Position numbers and translations under genes: made by a program. The notes under the pieces were generated by a model that worked only from the letters and a program-made list of their open reading frames with translations, searched no databases and was not told the origin of the DNA. A DNA stretch of 64,000 nucleotides from Lingula anatina (Eukaryota > Brachiopoda > Lingulata > Lingulida > Lingulidae). Shown piece after piece: positions 52,101 through 64,000 of this stretch. Position 1 is the first letter of the stretch; every line of letters starts with the position of its first letter. The stretch covers positions 97,620 to 161,619 of the forward strand of contig NW_019775468.1 in the NCBI RefSeq assembly GCF_001039355.2. The letters are read 5' to 3'.

Positions 52101-55100
52101 TAAATTACTTATTTGTCTCTCATTATTACACAACAATTCCCACTTCCATTTCCAATGGTAATCCATCTTTACATCTGAAGAAAAACCAACGCTGCCAAAT
52201 AAAGACCCATATCATCCGTGTTGGAGTCCATGTTGATATTTGACAGTCACCTTCTGCCCTGTAATTTGCTGCAATTTCCAGTGAACTGCTGACCCATCAA
52301 AGTGGCACAACACCACTTTCTACTTACATCAAAGCTTTACAACAACCCATATGGTCCAGTTTTTTACTGAAACCTTTTTTGTATGACCATTATCTGGATG
52401 AAAGGTGTATATAATTGTCCACCCAGTGTTATTTTCTGGAATAAAACTGGTTGTTAACCCCATCAGATAAACATGGTTAGTTCAAGCAACACCTGCAAAG
52501 CCTTTTTTTTTTCTTTTGTCATTCAAAAGCTACCAGTTCATAAGTGTCAAAGGACTGACATTACACGTAGTTTATTTCTACTAAATTCTGACCTAGAATT
52601 TTCATTTCTATTTCAACTTTTATTGGTAAATTTTCAAAATCCCGAACTATTTTCTTCCTCTTTTTTAAAACAACTGAGAAAACATCTCTGTCATACTTGC
52701 AAATATTACATTTATTTATTAATTATTTATAATTATTCATTTATCTCTTTCTTTCTTAACATATTATATATTTTTTTATTTATTATATTTTTGTGTGTGT
52801 ATATAAGTTACTTCCTTGCCATATATAATTTCCTGCTCCAGAGAGGGATTTCCTTCCAGTCACTTTTGCCCTGACTACATAACTTTACCCCCGTCTTCCA
52901 CCATGAGCCCCCTGTCATGGATATTTATACATGTTAACTGCCAGAAAAGAATGTCCGGCTATTGTTCTGGTATGTTCAGTATGTCAGTACAATGTAGAGA
53001 AGATGAATCAAGTCTCTAGCAATCCTACTGTAGTACACTACTCAATAGTAGAACCCAACACCTGTCTTCCACATAGAAATACAAAACTACTACATCCTAG
53101 CCTATAATTTTACCCCCATTTTGTCCCAAGGTTGGAGAATGGCTGTAGTTTTATCTGGATTTCATTCATAGCAAACTCCACAATATGAAAGGATGCACCT
53201 ACAAAGACATTTGTCTACCTGGTGGGCATTTTGACTGGGGTAAACTTACGCAACATTAAATATGAACAACAAACCATAAAGAAACTGAGAAGTAAAATTA
53301 TGGCCTCACAGAGGAACAGTGTGTAAAACGAACTTGTTGATTTTCCAGCAAAGAGGGGTGTATGCTTAAATTCCCCAGATACAGGGACAGGAAGAAAAAT
53401 ATCTTTGCTTCTCTCAAAAGCTGCACAATCTGGTACAGGTAGGAGTTCATTAAGTTCCACGCTGCCCCCCCCCCCTNNNNNNNNNNNNNNNNNNNNNNNN
53501 NAGCAACTTTGGTCTGCTTGGACAGTTACAAAGATGGAAACAAAAAAGATTATAATGGAAGAAAGTCTTTACCCCTGCCTCTTCTGCAGTTCCCCCATTT
53601 TCATATACAGATACCAAGGACCTTATCTTTTTTTTTCAATAAAAAAGGGAAATTTTTTCACCACAACTCTTATGTCTGTATCTGAGATTCAAATTCACAC
53701 AATACAGACATTATGACTTACTTAAAATATATGCAGTTCATTAATCAAACTAGTATGTATTTTTCTCTTTTAATAAGGTTAAAAACACACACACACACAC
53801 AAAGTGAAAAATATGACATCCCTTCCTGTTTTAAACCTCTACCATTAAGAGTGTTGTCAGACGTTGTCAGCCCAGATCATCCCAGCCCCGTCATTGGCCC
53901 TATTCTGAGTTAACAGACCTTTACAAGACGGGTCTCACATCATTAACCCCAGAGACACTGGCTACCTGGTAGAGAACACTACCCACATACCTGACATAGT
54001 TACTGGCTTCTGAACAAACTGCTTTACACAGATTTATTACACTGCTGTTATTGAAATCATCTCTTCTTTTTGGTGGAGTGATGTGCTGAATGTCAAAGTC
54101 TTTTTATTTACTGAAGTTTGCTATTAGTTCAGATAGATCTGTTTTCAGGTCACCGGTATTTAGAAAGTTTTTATACATTTACAGAAATTTGTTATAAAGA
54201 CAGGAATGAAGTATTTGCTCCATTTTGATAACTATGAGTAACACGTTAAAATAAATGTCAATCCTAAGCAAGATTTTCTTTACATTTGTAATTAAACATG
54301 CACAATATGTGAACAATCAGCATCTTCTACATTCTTATAAGTAATTTTCTCCAACCAAAATAAAAGATGTCTCATTTCCTCCCTTAAACTAGCTATATAT
54401 TTGTAGCAAATTAAATGCGTTTTTCTCAAGAAAATAAAACCTCGGGACAGGTGAATGAAATCTTGCTGCTCTTCAATGTCTCAAACACCTCTTCAAGAGT
54501 TCATTACGATTCAGGAGAATTTTTTTAAATTTTTAAATTTTTTTAAATATGTTTCATGTATGAGAACTCAATCAAGGTGGGATCTCCCAAATCCCCCCCC
54601 CCCAATGATCTCCCTCCCATTTCATCATAAGTCATAGTAACTGCAGTCTCCAGTCAGTCTCTCAGCTACCAAAGCATTCCGTGGCACTCTAACCCGATCT
54701 GTGACAGAAAGAAACCCTTCAACTGACATGGAAACCCTTGATATAATACTGAAGTGGGAGTTGCAATATTTCAGTCTAACAAAGCCCATCAAGTTTTTCA
54801 CTTGTTTCCTGTTCAAACACTTCCCAGTGCCTGTAAATAGAGGACAGAAATCCTCTCAATGTCAGGTAACTGTGGCTGATCACAGTGTGGCTGATTACAA
54901 TGGCTGACCTCTGGGTGCCAGGACAGTGTATACAGAAACTTAGGGCCCCCTCACAATGAGTTAAGTTGCCCTAGCTTGTGCCCACTAAATCCACAGGGAC
55001 TCTTGCTAAATGCAATCGCTGATTAACAGACTATCACTCATCCTCTTGTTGCCAACATACTCATCTAATCATGAGCTTCTTCGCATCATAATTGACGCTA

Positions 55101-56009
55101 TGAAGAGATGGGGGAGGGGGGGGGGGTTAGCCCCTGTACAACGAAACTGGATACACTTCCACATATCATTCAGTCTTGTATAATACACTATACATTCCTT
55201 AACATTTTAAACACTGAAAGAATCATATCCAAACAGTACTGAGTTGAGGTAATAAAACTTTTCTTGTGATAAACACCAAGTTGATGATGTGTTTTTTCAA
55301 AGGATGTTATCAACAGAGAAGATCTCCTGGGGACTGGGTAACAATGGAGCACCTGTAACAACAACCTGTAACAGTGGAAAAAAACTTTAAAAAACTGGCC
55401 TTGGAACTGTAACAATAGGAGACACCCCAACAAACAGAGCCACACTGTATGGCTATCAACTCCGCTGAACAACATGTGATCTCTGTTTTTCCAAACTGTG
55501 TGCGTTATCCTCAGATGGTCAGTGTCCGTATACATATAACATTTATTTCTATTATTTTTTTAAATCTGCCCTGGGGTCACCGTGTATGAATCTGTGGTCA
55601 ACTTATCAATGACATCTTATTAAAAGGAGCAAAACAACAATCCTCAACCAGACATATTTGTTCTGTGATTCATCATTTTTTTTAAACTTCAAAAGTTCTC
55701 TGTAGTGGTCCAGTAATGTGGTCCGGCTACCCTGGACACTGCCCAAGACTGCCCGCAGTGGTCACAGGATCACACCATCCAGCCGTTTTGTCTTCACTGA
55801 CCAGACCATGAAATATGTACTACAACCTTTTTTTCTTCTTTGACCATTGTCTGACAGTTGCCCTGAGGGCACTGGACATGGCTGTTACCCAGCTCTGCCC
55901 AAACAATACTTGTCTTGTATTACATATATAAATCAATTTCAGACATATAAAAATGTGATAACAAGAGATGGTAGTCTTTTAGCCCCCTTTTTTTTTGGCA
56001 TACACTTAC
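49169..56009 (-). other. Long laminin intron between LE1 and LN exons
   Basis: About 6.8 kb with no supported coding on either strand. It includes a 25-N gap at 53477-53501 next to a C-run, and a (CA)n tract near 53787-53801. Frames reported by chance here lack homology or splice context. Confidence 0.65.
53477..53501. other. 25-N assembly gap
   Basis: Directly follows a C homopolymer (53465-53475), a likely sequencing stall rather than a haplotype junction; I saw no duplicated flanks. Confidence 0.9.
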
Positions 56010-56140
56010 CTTCCACCAACAGCAAAATCAGAGATGGCATAGAAGTAGGATTTGAGAACCTTAGAGTCTCCGAACACTTCGTCTCCAAAAGTGTTCAGTC
56101 TGTTCAAAGTAATCATGATGTCCGTAGCTGTCACCCATTC
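56010..56140 (-). CDS. LAMC1: Laminin gamma-1-like: end of LN domain
   Basis: One 131-nt exon encoding [20 protein letters not shown] and then [24 protein letters not shown], closely matching the end of the vertebrate gamma-1 LN domain. Its start is in phase 0, matching the end of exon 59076-58775. Its end is two bases into a codon, matching LE1 at 49168. The LN domain drives polymerisation of laminin networks. Confidence 0.95.
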
Positions 56141-56690
56141 CTACAATGTAAGATTTTATCAACATGTTTATAAATACATGCAAACCATTTTATTTTTCAA
56201 TTGGTATATATACAACAGTATAAGAGACTTTAATAAAACATTGATAGGGCCAATTATTAAACAGTGTTTCTAGAAATGGCTGAAATAAAGATTTCATGAA
56301 AGCAGTAAACATCGAGATAATTTATTACTTCAGGGGACATTAAAGAAATAAATAAATAAATTCTATCTTACTTTCAGTTTATGGAGGAAATTTATGGCAC
56401 CTATCTTGGTTTCCATCACTTTTTTCTCTCAAACATTTGACACCCATATGACAGTGTGTTATTTGGGGGCCATATACTTTTACTAGGCCAGTCATTATCA
56501 TCCAGTAACACAGCTATATGGTTGCTCTGATTATATGGTCTTATAATAAATTATTATCTTAAATGGGATGAAGATTATAAAGGTAATTTTAAAGTGCAGA
56601 TCTTGTCAAGGGACTGTTTAATAAAACCTGCCAATCATCATTGGGTTTAATGCCTGAAGTTTGAACAAAAAGCTGTTAAAATGAAAAAAA

Positions 56691-57550
56691 GGACCTTCCC
56701 GTTACTTTTCCATGCTTTGTGTTTTATGTCTCTCTTTCAGCAGTGAAAATTTCACCCCATTAAGAAGTTTTATGATGCCTGTACAGTCATTCACCTCAAA
56801 CGCCCCTTGAATTAGGCATATAATAAATGACCCAGGCATACTCGCAATACTGAGCTTTTGACACAAACTGAAATTAATTTCAGTCATTATTTTTTAACTT
56901 TTTTTCTTTAGGTGAGGGTTCAAGACTTGGAATGCAGATCATCTTGGACATAATGATCATGGGGACTTTTGCCTCAGCTATTGATTAAAAAATTTTAACA
57001 ATAAATAAACAAAATGTGACCTCACTCTACCTATGTACCAGAAATAAAGTGATGCAACTTCAATGTAGTTTTAAAGGTTGAGAAAAGAGTGATTCCTCAT
57101 AGGGCCAAAAAATTAATTCTAGCAGAGTTCTGAGGATACGTTGCTCTGAAGTGGGGATACGGATTGTCTGATGTTTAAATATATGTGGTCATATTATCAT
57201 GTTATTAACAAAGTTGTGGCAGCTTAGTGGTTTCTGTGTTGTTGAGTCCTAAATTATCTGGCAGACAACCAACTGAATTGAAAGTACAACTATTTAAGGA
57301 AGCGCTGAAGTGGGGAGCAATTCCGTGACTAGCATTCATTTTTTCCTTCGACTTAAAAAGTTCATTATAATTGGCACTTTAGTAGGAGGAAAAAACTCCT
57401 CAATTTTTTTCTCAAACAGCCCATTTTGTACATCTCAAGGTACTTCAAAGTGATACAACCATGGTGACAGTTGTAAAAACTGAAAATCCTGAGAACATAG
57501 CTTAAAATTTCTCACCACATTTAGACCATGTGCAAAAAAAACAAAAAAAA

Positions 57551-57642
<92 letters not shown>

Positions 57643-58590
57643 AAAACATAAGCATAAACTCTTATACTTATAAACATACATTTTTTTTTNACACATCTGT
57701 GTCTGTACATAAAAAGACCTTCCCGTTACTTTTCCATGCTCTGTGTTTTATGCCTCTCATTCAGCAGTGAAAATTTCACCCCATTAGGAAGTTTTATGAT
57801 GCCTGTACAGTCATTCACCTCAAACGCCCCTTGAATTAGGCATATAATAAATGACCCAGGCATGCTCACAATACTGAGCTTTTGACACAAACTGAAATTA
57901 AATTCAGTCATTTTTTTTTACTTTTCTTTCTTAGGCAGGGGTTCAAGACTTGGAATACAAATCATCTTGGACAATGACCATGGGGACTTTTGCCTCAGCT
58001 ACTGATTTAAAAATTTTAACCGTAATAAACAATAAACAAAATGCGACCTCACTCTACCTATGCACCATAAATAAAGTGATACAACTTCAATATAGTTTTA
58101 AAGAATGAGTAGAGAGTGATTTCTCGTATGGACAGAAAATTAATTCTAGCAGAGTTCTGAGGATACGTTGCTCTGAAGTGGGGATACTGATTGTCTGTTG
58201 TTTAAATATATGTGGTCATATTATCATGTTATTAACAAGTTTGTGGCAGCTTAGTGGTTTCTGTGTTGCTGAGATGGTTCTAAATTATCTGGCAGACAAC
58301 CAACTGACTTAAGAGTACTGACAACCATTACAACTATTTAAGGAAGCGCTGAAGTGGGGAGCAATTCCGTGACTAGCATTCATTTTTTCCTTCGACTTAA
58401 AGAGTTCATTATAATTGGCACTTTAGTAGGGGGGGGGGGGGAAACTCCTCCATTTTTTTCTCAAACAGCCCATTTTGTACATCCCAAGGTACTTCAAAGT
58501 GATACAACCATGGTGACAGTTGTAAAAACAGAAAATCCTGAGAACATAGCTTGAAATTTCTCACCACATTTAGACCATATGCTAAAAAAA
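56691..58590. repeat. Duplicated intron segment across the N at 57690 (blocks C and D)
   Basis: 56691-57538 and 57713-58580 are about 850-bp near copies in the same orientation (both start gaccttcccgttacttttcc). They differ by SNPs and small indels. The first copy runs into a (TA)n tract and the N. Confidence 0.85.
57555..57639. repeat. (TA)n microsatellite at contig edge
   Basis: About 42 TA units followed by about 50 bp of AT-rich sequence and the N at 57690. A similar tract sits at the start of the last block. Confidence 0.95.
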
Positions 58591-58774
58591 AAAAAAAAAA
58601 TCAAATTGAAGACTGAAAATCATGAAATCAGGCATAATCCTGAAAACTTTCAACCATGCACATTTCATTTTTGGCAGCATTCTGAACAAAGATTTGTACA
58701 GTTTTTCTCAATACTTTCTCCTTTCCAAGCCATAAACTACCTGGCAGAACGCACTAACATAACCTATCACTTAC

Positions 58775-59076
58775 TTGCAGCACTGGGCTGGAATCAAAAC
58801 TTGTGGCACTCGGTCGTCCCTCTAGAGTACTGAAAGCCACGTTTCCTCCTGTCAGAGGAGAGATATCGCTGTATTCTTCCGTACATATTGCCTTGGTCTC
58901 GTCTGCCCGTGTAATGATTTCCCGCCTGCGTTTGCGATATGTCTGTTCACACGAGGCACTGTAATACTGATAGGGAACAAAGCGACCATCCTGCGATGTT
59001 CGTTTGTAAATGGTGAAACTCTCTGGCCTTGGGGAATGGAATTTTAATCTCACATATGTGATATCATATGATTTTC
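58775..59076 (-). CDS. LAMC1: Laminin gamma-1-like: middle of LN domain (block D)
   Basis: 302-nt exon with acceptor cttttcag|GAAAATC and donor CTGCAA|GTAAGT. It encodes [20 protein letters not shown], then [39 protein letters not shown] and [19 protein letters not shown], the LN domain of gamma chains. It starts two bases into a codon (G|GA), so at least one more exon (signal peptide and first part of LN, about 150 residues in vertebrates) lies upstream, beyond the right edge of the window. Confidence 0.95.
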
Positions 59077-62000
59077 CTGAAAAGAAGGAAACAAAAAAGT
59101 TAATTTTAGTATTTAATTTTGCAACTTGGGAAATTACATTTCTCTACATTGTAAACACAGGCACAGGTTTTACCCACTGGTTAAAATGATCAAAACCACT
59201 GGCTAACTTTGATTTTAGCCATGGGCTAACCCAACTTCAACCAATTGCCTTACTTCAGTTGCCTTTCTCAGTCAGTTTTGGTACTGGCAGTTTCTCTTCA
59301 AAAGTTTATGAACCCTCTCAACTTCATACCAATAAAAATAGACACAAACTATACAAATTACAAAAACACACATACATACATACAAACTACTGGACAATAA
59401 TGGTTTCACTTGTTATAAGATAATCAAGCTTTAAAAGGGGATACGAATGCAGCATCCAAAAACTTCACAAGCATTTTATATTGTCATAACACGATGACCA
59501 AATCCTGTCGAAAACCGTGGATTATCTTGCATTCTCTAAGGCAGTGGTTCATTAAATTTTTGCATACAATCACAGTGAAAAAAATAAAATACACAATATT
59601 CATTACAATGCAGCCAACATCTTTCATACATAATAGTTAAGTTGATTATCTGAGGAAAACATGTGACCTACATCCAAACTTATTACTAAAAACTTACTTT
59701 GTCCAATATGAAAAAAAAACCTATAACATATAAGACAACTGTTATATTCTATGATTTTCAACTGACTGTCAATTTTTTTATCATAAATCAAGCAAAAGTA
59801 AATAATTTAGGACAATATTTCAGTTATGATGACAACCATGTCAGATCAGTTGAAGATAACACAGCTTAACCTATACCACATATTGATGAAATTCACAGGT
59901 CTTTTCTTCTTTTTTAAATGAACTATATTATTTTCATCTTTCAGCAGCTTTTACCCATCCACAAACTATTGAATTATGACAGTAACATATGAAAACCACA
60001 TCTCATCCCATAAAAAAAACTATGCTATTCTGCAACGTGAACCAAACCTCAGCCAAGACAACTTAGTTCTATGGAAATACATTCCAGCTGAAACTTGAAC
60101 ATTTTTTCTAATTTGTACAAGAAACTGTAAAAACAAGTTAGTTTGCAGCCATATAATTGACATGTATTTGCCATAAATCTTTACCATGTTTAGTAGCTGA
60201 CACATTTACATACAACAGAGAAATGTTGACATTTCAAAACCCAGATGAAAAAAAAACACTAAAAACTGTTCACATTTTACTTCACAAGCCCACTTAAAAT
60301 CAAATCCAAAGTATGTACAGAAAATCTTCCCACTGTCTTTGCAACAGAAGAATTCCATAGATAAGATAAGAACTACTTCAATAGACATCTTCACTTTTTC
60401 ATCCTCCTCAGATGCAGAGTGTGACCCTGCCATTTTGTTGTAACTGTCAACTATAATCAGTGACAACAGAGCAGTATGCCGCCAGGGTGACAGCACAGTG
60501 TGCCACAGATGTGGAGGCCACAAGTTACCAATAAAAATACACAGTTTACTAACTTTAACTCGCATCTTGCTAACTTTATGATCAACCTGCTGTCAAATTG
60601 AATGAATAAATTAAAATTTCCTCCATAACTGTCTGTCAAAAGTATGAGGTAACTGGTTCATAGGAGAGACAAAATAAAGGCTGATAAAATAAGAATGTAT
60701 TCAGAAGATCATTTTATTCTCTTTGTAAATTAATATACAAAAAATGCAAGTGATCAGTATTTAGGCATCCACCCCTTTCTCCCCTTCCCCCCCCCCCCCC
60801 CCCCCCCCCCCCACTCCCCTCACTATCCCAGCCTGTCAAGTTCACTCTCCTTGTCACCAGAAGTAAACCAGTGTTGAAGGGAGCCAGCTCCCCACCTTAT
60901 GTAGCAGAGATTAGGATCACATGGCAGCCATTAGCCAGATGGTCGACTACTTTGTACAGGGCAGGGTCACAACTTAATAGGCACTTTCTACTCTCTTCAT
61001 TTTGTACTGAATTAAATTTGAAGAAAAATACTGACCCTAAGAAGAACAACATTAGCCTGCTAGTGAAGTGCACATGACTGACCCCAACACCCATAGCTGT
61101 AGTTTTCCATGAAATTTATGAGATAAATAGAAAAATAAAACATGCCTGGTCTCAAATAATGTTGAAGTAGCCATTTGAAGAGGATTTCAAAGAAATCCCA
61201 ATATTATGGAGGGCATAAAACTGAATAACTTCACAATTTTTATTAATTTTTACAGATTGGGTGGTAAATTAAAAATTTCACTAGGATACATTTTGCCAAA
61301 AAGTTAAGGGTTAATTATATGTGTGAAAAGAGAAGTGAGATATAACAATGTATTAGCCCTTCAAACAGCATAAAATAAAGGGTATGAAACTGAAGAAGTT
61401 CACCAAATTCTTAAAATTTTACAGATTTGCCAGCAAGTTATCTTATATTGATACATGTGGTTGATAATGACAGAAGAAAGCCAGGTAAAATTTTCTTATA
61501 TTATCCTCAAGGTACAGCATACAGACAAAGCTACTTGCTACCAGGAGCCATGCCATCATTCTGTATGCTGAAGTAGTGGTACAGCTTGTCAGAAATAGAC
61601 ACCAAGTCTAAAGGAAGGATACAAGCCAAGTTATTTCCTCAACACCTCGCCTGCCCGTCTTTATAAGCCAATGGTTTAGAAGCATGATAATATGTGAGCC
61701 AGAGAAATGCATACAAGTGACTGGGCATTATACCTCCCTTAAAATAATTCATCAAACTTTAACAAATGAACAAAAGCAGGGCAGAACTAAATTTAGGTCA
61801 GATTTTTTTTTCAAATACTGTACTCAAAACTGTGTTCACTACCCAGTATTTAAATCAAAATAAATCTACTTTCATTAAACTTGTTTAATGTTACCTGGTT
61901 ATACATATGATCTATCACAGAGTCAGCAATGCTCAAAGAGAACAGGGATTAAGTGTCACTGAGGTCATGTCATTTCTCCTCTGATGTTTTTCAAAATGAC

Positions 62001-63797
62001 ACTAGCTGCGTTCACAGCCTGATCAAGCTTAGCCTTTGTGCCTTCTTCTCTAGCACCACCCTGCCTGTACCCCCACCCTACAATCCCCAAATCTTTGCTT
62101 AACATATACTGGACGAAACAGTGTGTAAGTTAAAACCCATATGAATACAGTCTGGCCTATTTCTAGGGTTTCATTTATATATTTCATGATGTAATATAAG
62201 AACAGCAGTATGCTTAAGGAAGAAAAATCCGACTTTGTTCTAATTTGAAAAAAAAAATGTGTGAACTAGGAAGAAATCCATGTCTATATATAATAAGTTT
62301 ATCCAATCAGTCTCAATGATTCCTTGCCATATAGCAGCACAGCTAATATCCTGTCCTACAGACAACCGAAATGATGCCATGTGTTGGCATGCCTGTAACA
62401 TGGCTCAGAACACCAGGTTCACATCAACAGAAAACCAAACTGGTTCTGGTATGTTTCATCTGACAGCATTGGCTGATAATGGCTTGTCTTGTTACAGCGT
62501 CCACCTATTCTATGACCACACCTGGTCCGTTCAGGTGGTGCACTGCTGGGCTGGCAACTCCTGAACCAGTCTTGATATTTTCCATGTGAACACACTCATA
62601 AAATTCCAACTTTTCAAAATGTTTGTAAACAGAATGGTTCTCCTGTAGATGTCTATTTACTCTATTACTCATTGTATTTTCCAAACTTCAGTGACTGACT
62701 GTAACTATACAACTTCCAGACACAACTAACTTCCCCTCCATAATGTCAGCACCCATTCAATTGCTACATATGGAGACTTATAAAGGTGAAATTACTTCCA
62801 TCCTTCTGCCTCTGTAAGTGTGCAAACTGTGCTTGTACTAAAACTACCTTCTTTAAAATCAACTTTCACATTTTTTTGGGCCAGTCTAACTCCTGTCTAG
62901 CCTATGAGTACTTTTGCCAACACTCAAGGCTAAAAAAAACCTTACTGCTTCCCTCTTCAGGCTTTTAATTGACAATATTATGGATGCATACGCTTTATAT
63001 TGCTTAATACTTAATCATGTATCTAAAAATCAAGCCCAATGAGAGGAGCATTCATCCACTGCTGGCAGTAAATCACTGGTGGAATTCCTCTCTGTACTTC
63101 TCAATGCACAGGGTCAGTGAACACTTCTAAATATCCAGACACAGTTTATAAACTTTGTCAGATGCACAGATAAATGCCCTCAGCCTTTCTAGCACTACTT
63201 CCAAAGTTCACCGTCTGCCTGGTCTTCTAGCATGGTACATCTCTGATCTCTACTACTACACCCAGAACTTTGAGGCAAGCAGAAACTTTATCATGAAGAG
63301 TAATGGACTGCTACACATTATTCTTTATCCATAGCAGCCAACTTAACAATAATGCCTTGAGATATAAGGAAGATTAATCTTTTAAATATGTTTGTTTTTT
63401 TTTCAAAATAATAATACTCCAGAATTATGACATTATTTTTTGTGTCATCTAGTTGTAAAAGTTCATGGGTGTAAGAGTTTGTGTAGATAAGTACATGTGA
63501 ACATGAATATTCTTTAAAGCTTTTGCAGGTACAATACAAATGACATCCACAATATTACTTCTCTAGTACACACTACTGCTACAGCCATAACACAATCAAG
63601 TTAACACCTCTTTAAAGGGTAAACAGTCTGAAATAGCTAATTCCACTGAGGCATCTCCTGTAGCCAGCAATTACCTCAACTCAAGCTCAGGTAAACTATA
63701 AGACAACTTTCTTCTACCTGAAGGGAGGTACCTTTCATGTTAATGGAGCTTTTCCAAGTCAGGTTTTTAGCCAGCTTTAAAATTAAGCACTGAAAGT
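59077..63797 (-). other. 5' part of the gene: long laminin intron, no coding seen
   Basis: I searched both strands for the missing LN first half and a signal peptide and found neither. It contains a 26-bp C-run at 60787-60812. The plus-strand 94-residue frame at 62280-62564 has no family features. Confidence 0.6.
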
Positions 63798-63816
63798 NCC
63801 CCATATATACAACATG

Positions 63817-63925
<109 letters not shown>

Positions 63926-64000
63926 GAAATCAGGCATAATCCCGTGAACTTTCAACCATGCACATTTTATTTTTGGCAGCATTCTGAACAAAGATTTGTA

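Noticed and set aside
57435-57770. Ile-Tyr repeat frames on both strands
   Set aside because: Translation of a (TA)n microsatellite.
19739-59076. A giant laminin with duplicated L4 and coiled-coil domains
   Set aside because: Phases clash at both duplicated junctions, blocks meet at single Ns, and the non-redundant exons alone give a normal-length gamma chain.
62280-62564. 94-residue plus-strand frame
   Set aside because: It lies in a laminin intron, with no homology, repeated domain or splice context.

Overview
This window is eukaryotic nuclear DNA from a highly heterozygous animal. Genes are split by AT-rich introns with GT/AG ends, and microsatellites and small inverted-repeat transposons are common. 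The gene content (a laminin gamma chain, tandem core-1 galactosyltransferase-like genes, a membrane-anchored sulfotransferase) and the style of the repeats suggest a marine invertebrate, most likely a lophotrochozoan such as a bivalve mollusc. The species is inference.

Layout. 1-2685 (minus strand) holds the first three coding exons of a sulfotransferase whose 3' end lies off the left edge. 3.7-17.3 kb (plus strand) is a tandem array of GT31-family, C1GALT1-like beta-1,3-galactosyltransferase genes: a relic, then three four-exon genes (A 4808-7038, B 9275-11239, C 14061-16241). B and C are each preceded by an extra first exon of the A type. 17.3 kb to the right edge is one laminin gamma (LAMC1-like) gene on the minus strand, stop codon at 19739. 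Its first exon or exons (signal peptide, first part of the LN domain) lie beyond the right edge. I reconstructed 26 exons by splice sites, phase and family homology. One non-redundant set totals 4484 nt and encodes about 1493 residues, reading LN, LE repeats, L4, LE repeats with the nidogen-binding motif NIDPNAV, coiled coil and C-terminal tail.

The main large-scale structure is that the laminin locus appears more than once. Five sequence blocks are separated by single N characters (30051, 43312, 57690, 63798), and neighbouring blocks repeat each other's ends: 21.06-30.05 with 30.05-39.28 kb; 39.3-43.3 with 43.39-48.85 kb; 56.69-57.54 with 57.71-58.58 kb; 58.62 kb onward with 63.92 kb onward. 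Introns differ by SNPs, indels and transposon insertions, and exons by a few residues. Splicing in scaffold order would break the reading frame at both duplicated junctions. The best reading is unmerged haplotype contigs placed end to end, not a multi-laminin gene.

I found no undescribed multi-gene system. The items most worth following up are: a 1466-bp TA-flanked transposon present in one haplotype only; a shifted 5' splice site in galactosyltransferase B; alternative first exons in the galactosyltransferase array (viable in C, broken in B); an intronic 66-bp minisatellite whose every unit carries a donor-like site beside the true donor; and an extended laminin gamma tail beyond the integrin-binding glutamate.
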